From Comamonadaceae bacterium (GTDB lineage: Bacteria > Pseudomonadota > Gammaproteobacteria > Burkholderiales > Burkholderiaceae_C), in NCBI GenBank assembly GCA_947452325.1, contig CANGCZ010000103.1, forward strand, positions 1-6,261: 6,261 nt of DNA. The letters are read 5' to 3'. The notes below the pieces were generated by a model. The model made no database searches, had not been told where the DNA came from, and saw only the letters and a program-made list of their open reading frames with translations. A program made the translations under genes and the position numbers. Positions 1 to 6,261 of the stretch are shown in pieces (the stretch's first letter is position 1; each line of letters starts with the position of its first letter).

Positions 1-1526
1 AGGCTCAAAACACGCCGCCTGCCAACAAAGTTTTTCGATTTGTGCCGCATGCCAACCTGGCGGTGCTTGATCCGATCTGGACCACGGCGTATGTGACGCG
101 CAACCACGGCTACATGATTTATGACACCTTGTTTTCCGAAGATGCCAAAGGAAAAATCCAGCCGCAAATGGTGCAAAGTTACAGCACCAGCAAGGACGGC
201 AAAGTCTGGACTTTCAAATTGCGTAGCGGATTGGCGTTTCACGATGGCAAGCCGGTGACCAGTGAAGACGTGGCGGCTTCACTCAAGCGTTGGTCCACGC
301 GTGACACCATGGGCGGGGTGTTGTTTGCATTTGTTGACAAATTGGAAACGCCTGACGCAAACACGTTTCGCATGGTGCTCAAAGAACCTTGTGCCATTGT
401 GCTTGAGGCTTTAGGCAAAGCGTCTTCGAATGTGCCGTTCATCATGCCGGCGCGCATTGCGGCCACGCCCGGCACCGAGCAAATCAAGGAACACATAGGT
501 TCGGGCCCGTTCATTTTCAAAGCAGACGAATTCAAACCCGGCTCGGTGGCGGTGTACGAGCGCAACACCAAGTACGTCTCGCGCAGTGAAGCACCAAGCG
601 GTTTGGCAGGCGGCAGACCTGTGAACTTTGACCGCGTCGAGTGGGTCATCATCCGCGACCCGCAAACCCAGTTCAATGCCATCGTCGCCGGTGAAGTCGA
701 CATGGTCGAACAACCCAGCTTCGAACAATATGACACGCTGAAGAAAACCGCAGGCGTCAAAGTCGATGATTTCGCGCCCTCCGGTTTTCAGTACATCATG
801 CGTTTCAACCACATACACCCGCCTTTCAACAACCCGAAAATCCGTCAGGCCGCCATGCTGGCTGTGGGCCAACAAGCGTTTATCAACACCCAGGTCGGGG
901 TGCCCGAGTTGGGACATTTGTGCCGCAGTATTTACCCCTGCAGTTCATCGTTTGCGGATCAAACCAACCCCTTATTCACTGGCGTGGCCAACCCGGCCAA
1001 AGCGCGCGAGTTGTTGAAAGAAGCCGGTTACGACGGCACGCCGATTGTGATGATGCGTCCCACCGATTTGTCGGCCATCACCAAGCTGCCGCTGGTGGCC
1101 AAGCAGCAATTGGAAGCCGCCGGATTCAAAGTGGATTTGCAGCAAATGGACTGGGCTTCACTGGTTGCACGCCGGGCCAAAAAAGACCCGCCTAACCAGG
1201 GCGGCTGGAACATGTTTTTCACCACCTGGGGCTCAGGGGATATTGACAGCCCGCTCACCAGCGCCATGCTCAATGCCAAAGGTGCAACAGGATGGTTCGG
1301 CTGGCAGGACGAACCGCGCATTGAAGAGTTGAAAGCCAAATTCGCGCGTGCACACGAAGGCGCTGAGCAGAAAAAAATCGCTTCAGAGATTCAAGCCATT
1401 GTGTTTGAAACGGCTTCTTTCGTGCCTTTGGGTGAATACCGCAACCCGACCGTGCTACGCAATAACGTCAGCGGTTTGTTGCAAACCCCAGGTATTCCGG
1501 TGATGTGGGGCCTGGCCAAGCGCTGA
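1..1526 (+). CDS. Peptide-type ABC transporter substrate-binding protein (SBP_bac_5 family), 5' partial
   Basis: This is the periplasmic solute receptor of a Dpp/Opp/Gsi-class importer. The frame is open from base 3 to the TGA at 1524-1526, giving 507 visible residues, numbered here from the first whole codon. A GTG at base 42 could be taken as a start, but it lies inside the conserved first strand (VFRFVPHANLAVLDPIWTT, residues 10-28), so the real start is upstream. The window opens with Ala-Gln-Asn, which resembles the region just after a Sec signal-peptidase site; the signal peptide is not visible. Family hallmarks are FHDGKPVTSEDV (79-90), IGSGPF (165-170), FNHIHPPFNNPKIRQA (268-283) and NMFFTTWGSGDIDSP (403-417). 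Cys307 and Cys313 could form a periplasmic disulfide. Length matches the usual 500-540 residue precursor minus a leader. The permease gene follows after one base. The ligand is unknown: peptide, glutathione, opine or another amide compound are all possible. Confidence 0.93.
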   Translation, partial: AQNTPPANKVFRFVPHANLAVLDPIWTTAYVTRNHGYMIYDTLFSEDAKGKIQPQMVQSYSTSKDGKVWTFKLRSGLAFHDGKPVTSEDVAASLKRWSTRDTMGGVLFAFVDKLETPDANTFRMVLKEPCAIVLEALGKASSNVPFIMPARIAATPGTEQIKEHIGSGPFIFKADEFKPGSVAVYERNTKYVSRSEAPSGLAGGRPVNFDRVEWVIIRDPQTQFNAIVAGEVDMVEQPSFEQYDTLKKTAGVKVDDFAPSGFQYIMRFNHIHPPFNNPKIRQAAMLAVGQQAFINTQVGVPELGHLCRSIYPCSSSFADQTNPLFTGVANPAKARELLKEAGYDGTPIVMMRPTDLSAITKLPLVAKQQLEAAGFKVDLQQMDWASLVARRAKKDPPNQGGWNMFFTTWGSGDIDSPLTSAMLNAKGATGWFGWQDEPRIEELKAKFARAHEGAEQKKIASEIQAIVFETASFVPLGEYRNPTVLRNNVSGLLQTPGIPVMWGLAKR

Positions 1527-1527
1527 C

Positions 1528-2481
1528 ATGGGATCTTTTTTGATACGCCGCCTGCTGGCGGTGCTGCCTGTTTTATTGGTGGTGTCACTGCTGGTGTTTT
1601 TCATGTTGCGGCTGGCACCCGGTGACCCGGCGGCAGTGATCGCAGGCAATAACGCCACCAGCGAAGACATCGCCCATATCCGCGCTCATATGGGTTTGGA
1701 CAAACCCATAGCCGCTCAGTATGTGTTGTGGCTGGGTCAGGTGTTACAAGGCGACCTCGGTTATTCGTATTACTTAAGCAAACCCGTCACTGCATTGGTG
1801 GCGCAACGCGTCGAGCCCACGTTGTCGCTGGCATTGGGCACGGTGTTGCTGGCGGTTTGCATCGCCGTGCCTTTAGGTAGCTTGGCCGCATGGCGCATGG
1901 GCGGTTGGTTAGACCGTGGCTTGTCTGCGTTTTCAGTGGCCGGGTTTTCGGTGCCGGTGTTTGTCATCGCCTACCTGTTGATTTATGTGTTCGCCATGCA
2001 ATGGCAATGGCTGCCGGTGCAAGGCTACAAGCCCATCAGCGGCGCGCAGTCGCAAGGCATTTGGGCGTGGATGCGCCAACTCATACTGCCGTGGCTCACC
2101 TTGTCCACTGTGTATGTGGCTTTGATTGCGCGCATCACCCGCGCCAGTGTGTCCGAGGCTTTGCAGGAAGATTTCATTCGCACCGCGCGCGCCAAAGGCT
2201 TGGCCGAACGCACGGTACTGGTCAGACATGCGCTGGCGAATGCAGCCGTGCCCATCGTTACCGTGGTTGGTATTGGCGTGGCTTTGTTGATAGGTGGTGT
2301 GGTGGTGACCGAGACTGTGTTCGCGATTCCCGGCTTAGGGTCGCTCACGGTAGACGCGGTGCTGAACCGCGACTTTCCCGTCATACAAGGGCTGGTGTTG
2401 TTGTTTTCGCTCAGCTATGTGTTGATCAACTTGTTGGTGGACACCAGTTATGTCTGGCTGGACCCGAGGATTCGTCACTGA
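1528..2481 (+). CDS. DppB-type ABC transporter permease
   Basis: This is a 317-residue inner-membrane permease, one half of the translocation pore. The N-terminus (MGSFLIRRLLAVLPVLLVVS, then RLAPGDPA at 28-35) is the classic DppB/OppB/GsiC start, with a first helix at about 9-29 followed by a periplasmic domain containing MGLDKP (55-60) and GDLGYSY (75-81). Further hydrophobic segments lie at about 98-120, 132-156, 185-202, 238-262 and 286-308, giving the expected six helices. The cytoplasmic EAA loop that docks on the ATPase is at about 214-240 (EDFIRTARAKGLAERTV and onward). The chain ends in the family's C-terminal LDPRIRH. The ATG is one base after the binding-protein stop, and no convincing Shine-Dalgarno precedes it, so translation is probably coupled to the upstream gene. 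The TGA overlaps the next ATG. The role is firm at family level; substrate and exact symbol are not. Confidence 0.95.
   Translation: MGSFLIRRLLAVLPVLLVVSLLVFFMLRLAPGDPAAVIAGNNATSEDIAHIRAHMGLDKPIAAQYVLWLGQVLQGDLGYSYYLSKPVTALVAQRVEPTLSLALGTVLLAVCIAVPLGSLAAWRMGGWLDRGLSAFSVAGFSVPVFVIAYLLIYVFAMQWQWLPVQGYKPISGAQSQGIWAWMRQLILPWLTLSTVYVALIARITRASVSEALQEDFIRTARAKGLAERTVLVRHALANAAVPIVTVVGIGVALLIGGVVVTETVFAIPGLGSLTVDAVLNRDFPVIQGLVLLFSLSYVLINLLVDTSYVWLDPRIRH
2466..2470 (+). promoter_or_regulatory. Ribosome binding site for the second permease
   Basis: GAGGA lies inside the last codons of the first permease, 10 bases before the ATG at 2481. Together with the TGATG stop/start overlap it supports that ATG over any upstream start in the same frame. 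The spacing is slightly long, so reinitiation by the upstream ribosome probably contributes. Confidence 0.5.
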
Positions 2482-3359
2482 TGGCCACGCTCAACCAACG
2501 TTTATGGGAGCACGGCTCGGTGCGCTTCGGCGCAGCGGTGCTGCTGATGGTGTTGTTGTTGTCATTGGCGGCGCCCTGGCTGGGCACGGTAGACCCGGCG
2601 GCCATGGACTCGAATGTCATCAACCAACCCGCCGGTAAAAGCGGCGCATTCAATTTGCCCGACGGCAACGTGGTGCAACACACGTTTTGGCTGGGCACGG
2701 ATAACTTCGGTCGCGATATTTACAGCCGGGTCATGTATGGCGGGCGCATCTCGCTGGTGGTCGGTATTTGCACGTCTTTGCTGGCGTTGTCGCTCGGTGG
2801 TTTGTGCGGCATGCTGGCCGGTTATTTCCGCCGCGTCGACGCCGTGCTGATGCGGTTCATGGACGGCCTCATGGCCATACCGGCGGTGTTGCTGGCGATT
2901 GCCTTGGTGGCGGTGTTGGGTGCGAGTGTGGCCACGGTGGTGGTGGCGATTGCCATTCCCGAGGTGCCGCGTGTCACGCGCTTGGTCCGCTCGCTGGTGT
3001 TGAGTTTGCGTGAAGAAGCCTATGTAGAAGCCGCGCGAGCCTTGGCCACACCGACAGCGGTGATTTTGTGGCGACACATCCTGCCCAACGCCATGGCACC
3101 GCTGTTGGTGCAAGGCACGTTTGTGGCGGCTTCAGCCGTGTTGACCGAAGCGATTCTGAGTTTTCTGGGGTTGGGTTTGCCGCCGGATGTACCAACCTGG
3201 GGCAACATCATGGCCGAGGGCCGGGTGCAGTTCAGCATGCAACCGGGCAATGTGTTGTTCCCTGCGTTGTTTCTGGTGCCTACCGTGCTGGCCATCAATT
3301 TGCTGGGTGACGGCTTGCGCGACGTGCTCGACCCCAAATTCGCCAAGCGGGTCGGTTGA
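2481..3359 (+). CDS. DppC-type ABC transporter permease
   Basis: This is a 292-residue inner-membrane permease, partner of the preceding one. The start is the ATG at 2481 (MATLNQRLWEH), overlapping the upstream TGA by one base and preceded by GAGGA at 2466-2470. The frame is open further upstream to 1890, but that stretch is an Arg/Cys/His-rich shadow of the first permease and has no family resemblance. Helix 1 is at about 15-37. It is followed by a periplasmic segment and the DppC/OppC signature LGTDNFGRDIYSRVMYGGRI (71-90). More hydrophobic segments lie at about 91-116, 125-160, 203-229 and 257-279. The EAA loop is at about 177-203 (REEAYVEAARALA, then LWRHILPN). FLGLGLPPDVPTWGN (228-242) and LLGDGLRDVLDP (274-285) are the usual C-terminal motifs. 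The segment between helix 1 and LGTD (about 38-70) seems somewhat long and includes PAGKSGAFNLPDGNVV. The stop overlaps the next start. Confidence 0.95.
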   Translation: MATLNQRLWEHGSVRFGAAVLLMVLLLSLAAPWLGTVDPAAMDSNVINQPAGKSGAFNLPDGNVVQHTFWLGTDNFGRDIYSRVMYGGRISLVVGICTSLLALSLGGLCGMLAGYFRRVDAVLMRFMDGLMAIPAVLLAIALVAVLGASVATVVVAIAIPEVPRVTRLVRSLVLSLREEAYVEAARALATPTAVILWRHILPNAMAPLLVQGTFVAASAVLTEAILSFLGLGLPPDVPTWGNIMAEGRVQFSMQPGNVLFPALFLVPTVLAINLLGDGLRDVLDPKFAKRVG

Positions 3360-4960
3360 TGAGCAAGCCAGTTTTAGCTGTCCAAGATTTATCGGTAGCC
3401 CTGCCCGCCGGCGCCGACCGCAGCCATGCCTTGCAAAATATTTCTCTGATGCTGAACGCCGGTGAAACGCTGTGCGTGGTCGGCGAATCCGGTTCGGGCA
3501 AATCGGTGCTGGCCATGGCGGTCATGGGATTGCTGGCGCGTGAGTTGCGTGTCACCGCAGGTTGTGTGATGTTGCAAAACGAATCCTTGCTGGAGGCAGG
3601 TCAAACACGCTTGCGTGCATTACGCGGCCTGGCCATGGGCATGGTGTTTCAAGAGCCGATGACTGCGCTCAACCCGGTGATGCGCTGCGGTGAACAAATT
3701 GACGAGGTGCTGCGCTGTCACACCGACTGGTCCCTGTCGCAACGCCGCGAAGCCGTGTTGAGCATCATGCAGCAGGTGCGCTTGCCCGACCCTGAGCGCA
3801 TGATGGACAGTTACCCGCACCAATTGAGCGGCGGGCAACGCCAACGCATTGTGATTGCCATGGCCATGGTGCTCAAACCCGCCTTGCTGATTTGCGACGA
3901 ACCCACCACGGCGCTGGACGTGACCACACAGCAGGAAATATTGAAACTCATCAAACAGTTGCAACAAGACAGCGGCACAGCGGTGTTGTTCATCACGCAC
4001 GACATGGGCGTGGTGGCAGACATCGCAGACCGGGTGCTGGTGATGCACCGTGGCTTACAAATTGAACAAGGCGAGCGTGCGCAAGTCTTGCAACAACCGC
4101 GTGCGGATTACACGCGCCAGTTATTGGCAGCCGTGCCACACATGACGCCACCTGCGTCGCGCGCCATACCCGACACAGCGCCTGTATTGCGGGTGCAAGA
4201 CCTGTGCAAAATCTATGTCAGCCGCGAAGGCTGGGCGACGGTGCGGCGCACCGATGCCTTGGTCAACGCTGGCCTGTCTTTGCGTGCCGGTGAAACACTG
4301 GGCATCGTCGGCGAATCAGGTTCGGGCAAGTCCACGCTGGCGCGTTGCGTGTTGCGTTTGATTGACCCGGACAGCGGCGGAATTTTCTGGGGCAAAGACA
4401 ACATCGCTTCATTGCCCGAAGCGCAATTGCGACCTTTGCGCCACCGCATACAAGTGGTGTTTCAAGACCCGAACCGCTCACTCAATCCGCGTATGCGTGT
4501 GGGCGATTCCATCATGGAAGGCGCGCGCAATTTCGGCTTGAATGCCGATCAAGCACAAACCCGTGGAAAAGCACTGTTGGCGCAAACCGGCCTGGATGCG
4601 AATGCATGGGAGCGTTACCCCAGCCAGTTCAGCGGTGGTCAACGCCAACGCATTGCCTTGGCCCGTGCACTCGCTTGTCAGCCCGATGTGTTGGTGGCTG
4701 ACGAAGCGGTGAGCGCATTGGATGTGTCTGTGCAAGCGCAAATTCTTGATTTGCTGCGCGAGGTGCAACGCAGCATGGGACTGGGTTTGCTGTTCATCAC
4801 CCATGATTTGCGCGTGGCCGCGCAACTTTGCGACAGCGTCATCGTCATGCACAAAGGACAGATCGTCGAACACGGGCCTACCGCTTCCTTGTATGCCCAT
4901 CCGCAACATGCGTACACGCAGGCGCTGCTGGCCAGTGTGCCTGGCGGCAAGTCGCATTGA
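3359..4960 (+). CDS. Fused dual-domain ABC transporter ATPase (DppD-DppF / GsiA-like)
   Basis: This 533-residue cytoplasmic ATPase powers the importer, with two complete nucleotide-binding domains in one chain. Domain 1 has Walker A GESGSGKS (42-49), Q-loop Gln98, signature LSGGQ (156-160), Walker B LLICDEP (176-182, catalytic Glu181), D-loop ALD (185-187) and switch His214. Domain 2 has Walker A GESGSGKS (318-325), Gln369, signature FSGGQ (424-428), Walker B VLVADEA (444-450, Glu449), SALD (452-455) and His482. Both ATP sites therefore look competent. Each half ends in a short oligopeptide-transporter-type tail (YTRQLLAAVPHM, 251-262; HAYTQALLASVP, 517-528), and residues about 263-275 form the linker. 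Neither tail has the cysteine cluster seen in some DppD/OppD proteins. The ATG at 3359 sits in a TGATG overlap with the upstream stop and gives the canonical MSKPVLAVQDLSV. A TTG one codon earlier (3356) is possible but less likely. E. coli GsiA and YejF have the same fused architecture, so symbol assignment is not safe. Confidence 0.95.
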   Translation: MSKPVLAVQDLSVALPAGADRSHALQNISLMLNAGETLCVVGESGSGKSVLAMAVMGLLARELRVTAGCVMLQNESLLEAGQTRLRALRGLAMGMVFQEPMTALNPVMRCGEQIDEVLRCHTDWSLSQRREAVLSIMQQVRLPDPERMMDSYPHQLSGGQRQRIVIAMAMVLKPALLICDEPTTALDVTTQQEILKLIKQLQQDSGTAVLFITHDMGVVADIADRVLVMHRGLQIEQGERAQVLQQPRADYTRQLLAAVPHMTPPASRAIPDTAPVLRVQDLCKIYVSREGWATVRRTDALVNAGLSLRAGETLGIVGESGSGKSTLARCVLRLIDPDSGGIFWGKDNIASLPEAQLRPLRHRIQVVFQDPNRSLNPRMRVGDSIMEGARNFGLNADQAQTRGKALLAQTGLDANAWERYPSQFSGGQRQRIALARALACQPDVLVADEAVSALDVSVQAQILDLLREVQRSMGLGLLFITHDLRVAAQLCDSVIVMHKGQIVEHGPTASLYAHPQHAYTQALLASVPGGKSH

Positions 4961-4980
4961 ATCGCAGCTTTGGCACAAGC

Positions 4981-4985
4981 AGGAG
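4981..4985 (+). promoter_or_regulatory. Ribosome binding site for the amidase
   Basis: AGGAG sits 6 bases before the ATG at 4992, within the 31-nt gap after the ATPase stop codon. It is the strongest Shine-Dalgarno in the window and decides the amidase start. It suggests that the amidase is translated independently, unlike the coupled transporter genes before it. No promoter-like -35/-10 pair or terminator is evident in the gap. Confidence 0.75.
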
Positions 4986-4991
4986 AACAAT

Positions 4992-6261
4992 ATGTCCGAT
5001 GTGACACAACAAACCGCCGAACAATTGCTGTCGCTTTACCGCAGCGGCCAAGCCTCTGCGGTGGAAGTCACGCAGCAAGTGTTGAAACGCATCGCCCGGC
5101 TCAATCCGCAGTTGAATGCGTTTTGTCTGGTGGATGAAGAAGCCGCATTGGCCGCTGCGCGTGTAAGTGAACAACGCTGGCAGGCGCACAGACACAGCGG
5201 CGCAGCAGTTGGTGCATTGGAAGGTGTGCCTGCTTCTATCAAAGATTTGATACTCACCCAAGGCTGGCCGACTTTGCGCGGCAGTCGCACGGTCAACCCC
5301 CAGCAAAATTGGGATGTAGACGCACCTGTCACCGCGCGTTTGCGCGAAGCCGGGGCCGTGCTATTGGGCAAAACCACCACGCCTGAATTCGGTTGCAAAG
5401 GCGAAACCAATTCGCTGCTCACCGGGATCAGCCGCAACCCGTGGAACACCGCACACACGCCCGGCGGTTCTTCCGGTGGCGCATCCGCAGCGGTGTCAGC
5501 AGGCTTGGGGCCCTTGGCCATGGGTACCGACGGTGCGGGCAGTGTGCGCATACCCGCTGCGTTTTGCGGCAATGTCGGTTTGAAACCCAGCTTTGGCCGC
5601 GTGCCGGCTTATCCCTTGTCACCGTTCGGTTCGGTGGCGCATTTGGGCCCGCACGCCATGACGGTAAGCGACGTGGCGCTCATGATGAATGCCATCACCC
5701 AGCCGGATGCACGCGACTGGACCTCTTTGCCTTATGACGGCGTTGATTACACTGCTTTTTTACTTGGTGGCATCAAAGGTTTGCGCGTTGCGTATTCACC
5801 TGTATTGGGTTACGCGAAAAATGTGCATCCTGAGATTGCCGCCGCCACTGCGCAAGCGGCTTTGTATTTGCAAGACCTGGGCGCAGTGGTCGAGCAAGTC
5901 GATCCGGGCATAGAAGACCCTTTAGACATCACCACCGGCTTGTGGTTCGCCGGTGCTTACCAAGTGTGGCGAAGCTTGAGTGCCGAACAACAGGCTTTGA
6001 CTGACCCCGACTTTGCCGCGCAAGCAGCCATCGGTGAAACACTGGATGCGAACGCATTGCACCAACTCAATCAGCGCAGAGGTGTGCTCGGTTCGCATAT
6101 GCGCCAGTTCATGCAACGCTTTGATTTGATACTCACGCCCAGTACCGCTGTGCCTGCTTTCAAAGCGCAGCCTGCCGGACACAGTCCCATGAATTCAGAA
6201 GCCATGCTGGGTTGGACGCCATTCAGTTACCCGTTCAATCTGACCCAGCAACCGGCCATCA
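4992..6261 (+). CDS. Amidase-signature family hydrolase, 3' partial
   Basis: This is a cytoplasmic amide hydrolase of the amidase-signature (AS) family, whose members include GatA, peptide amidase, FAAH and allophanate hydrolase. The frame is open from the ATG at 4992 to the window end: 423 codons and no stop, with perhaps 30-70 residues missing by family length. All members of the Ser-cisSer-Lys triad are visible: Lys84 in GVPASIKD (78-85), cis-Ser160 in PGGSSGGASA (157-166) and nucleophile Ser184 in GTDGAGSVRIPAAFCG (178-193). The 24-residue spacing between the two serines matches FAAH and GatA. GLKPSFGRVPA lies at about 196-206, and DLILTPSTAVPAF (378-390) is the usual late motif. There is no signal peptide or hydrophobic N-terminus. 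AGGAG six bases before the ATG fixes the start. It lies 31 nt after the transporter ATPase, probably in the same operon, so it may act on the imported compound. A GatA role is unlikely because no gatB/gatC is in view and the context is transport. The exact substrate is unknown. Confidence 0.93.
   Translation, partial: MSDVTQQTAEQLLSLYRSGQASAVEVTQQVLKRIARLNPQLNAFCLVDEEAALAAARVSEQRWQAHRHSGAAVGALEGVPASIKDLILTQGWPTLRGSRTVNPQQNWDVDAPVTARLREAGAVLLGKTTTPEFGCKGETNSLLTGISRNPWNTAHTPGGSSGGASAAVSAGLGPLAMGTDGAGSVRIPAAFCGNVGLKPSFGRVPAYPLSPFGSVAHLGPHAMTVSDVALMMNAITQPDARDWTSLPYDGVDYTAFLLGGIKGLRVAYSPVLGYAKNVHPEIAAATAQAALYLQDLGAVVEQVDPGIEDPLDITTGLWFAGAYQVWRSLSAEQQALTDPDFAAQAAIGETLDANALHQLNQRRGVLGSHMRQFMQRFDLILTPSTAVPAFKAQPAGHSPMNSEAMLGWTPFSYPFNLTQQPAI

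Noticed and set aside
411..917. 168-residue open frame on the minus strand
   Set aside because: It lies opposite conserved binding-protein motifs and has no recognisable domain. It is a codon-bias shadow.
1890..2480. In-frame open extension of the second permease frame, which would make a 489-residue protein starting at 1890
   Set aside because: The added 197 residues are Arg/Cys/His/Ala-rich, resemble no permease domain, and overlap the well-supported first permease. The ATG at 2481 gives a canonical DppC-type N-terminus and has an upstream GAGGA.
2562..3113. 183-residue open frame on the minus strand
   Set aside because: It is rich in His, Gln and Arg, typical of an antisense shadow of a membrane-protein gene, and it lies wholly opposite the second permease, whose coding is certain.
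3476..4345. Near-identical DNA around the two Walker A motifs and the two SGGQRQRI motifs of the ATPase gene
   Set aside because: The similarity is limited to the conserved ATPase motifs and reflects the paralogous domains, not a recent duplication or a repeat element.
4967..4980. Small inverted repeat GCTT/AAGC in the gap between ATPase and amidase
   Set aside because: It has only four clean pairs, or five with a bulge, and no T-tract follows, so it is not a credible terminator. It directly precedes the Shine-Dalgarno of the amidase.
4478..5306. Minus-strand open frames of 170 and 142 residues spanning the ATPase end and the amidase start
   Set aside because: They overlap strongly supported plus-strand genes, show no domain or ribosome binding site worth citing, and have shadow-like composition.
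5244..6135. Repeated 14-mer GATTTGATACTCAC, at about 5246 and 6124 in the amidase
   Set aside because: Both copies encode Asp-Leu-Ile-Leu-Thr in different structural contexts of the same protein. It is a chance recurrence from shared residues and codon bias.

Overview
The window holds one co-directional (+) gene cluster that is coding almost from end to end. It encodes a complete binding-protein-dependent ABC importer of the peptide/nickel/opine (Dpp/Opp/Gsi) class, followed by an amidase-signature hydrolase. Codon use is moderately GC-rich, with much TTG/CTG for Leu and CAA for Gln. That and the protein styles suggest a Gram-negative proteobacterium, plausibly a betaproteobacterium of the Burkholderiales/Comamonadaceae type. 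The taxonomic guess is inference from protein style only.

Layout: (1) 1-1526, periplasmic solute-binding protein of the SBP_bac_5 family, missing its N-terminus because the window starts inside the gene near the expected signal-peptide boundary. (2) 1528-2481, DppB-type permease. (3) 2481-3359, DppC-type permease. (4) 3359-4960, a single-chain ATPase carrying two complete nucleotide-binding domains, equivalent to DppD and DppF fused. (5) 4992 to the window end, an amidase with all three catalytic residues, cut off before its stop codon.

The importer genes are packed very tightly: a 1-nt gap, then two TGATG stop/start overlaps. The amidase follows after 31 nt and has the best Shine-Dalgarno in the window. 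This strongly suggests one transcription unit. Its promoter must lie upstream of the window and its end downstream. In the implied pathway the binding protein captures a peptide-like or other amide-bearing solute in the periplasm, the two permeases and the double ATPase import it, and the amidase may hydrolyse an amide bond in the imported compound. The substrate cannot be read from sequence.

No RNA genes, mobile elements, CRISPR arrays, attachment sites or convincing terminators were seen, and no non-coding stretch exceeds 31 nt. I do not see a novel system here. The points of mild interest are the fused ATPase without an Fe-S-type cysteine cluster, the transporter-amidase linkage, and the translational coupling.
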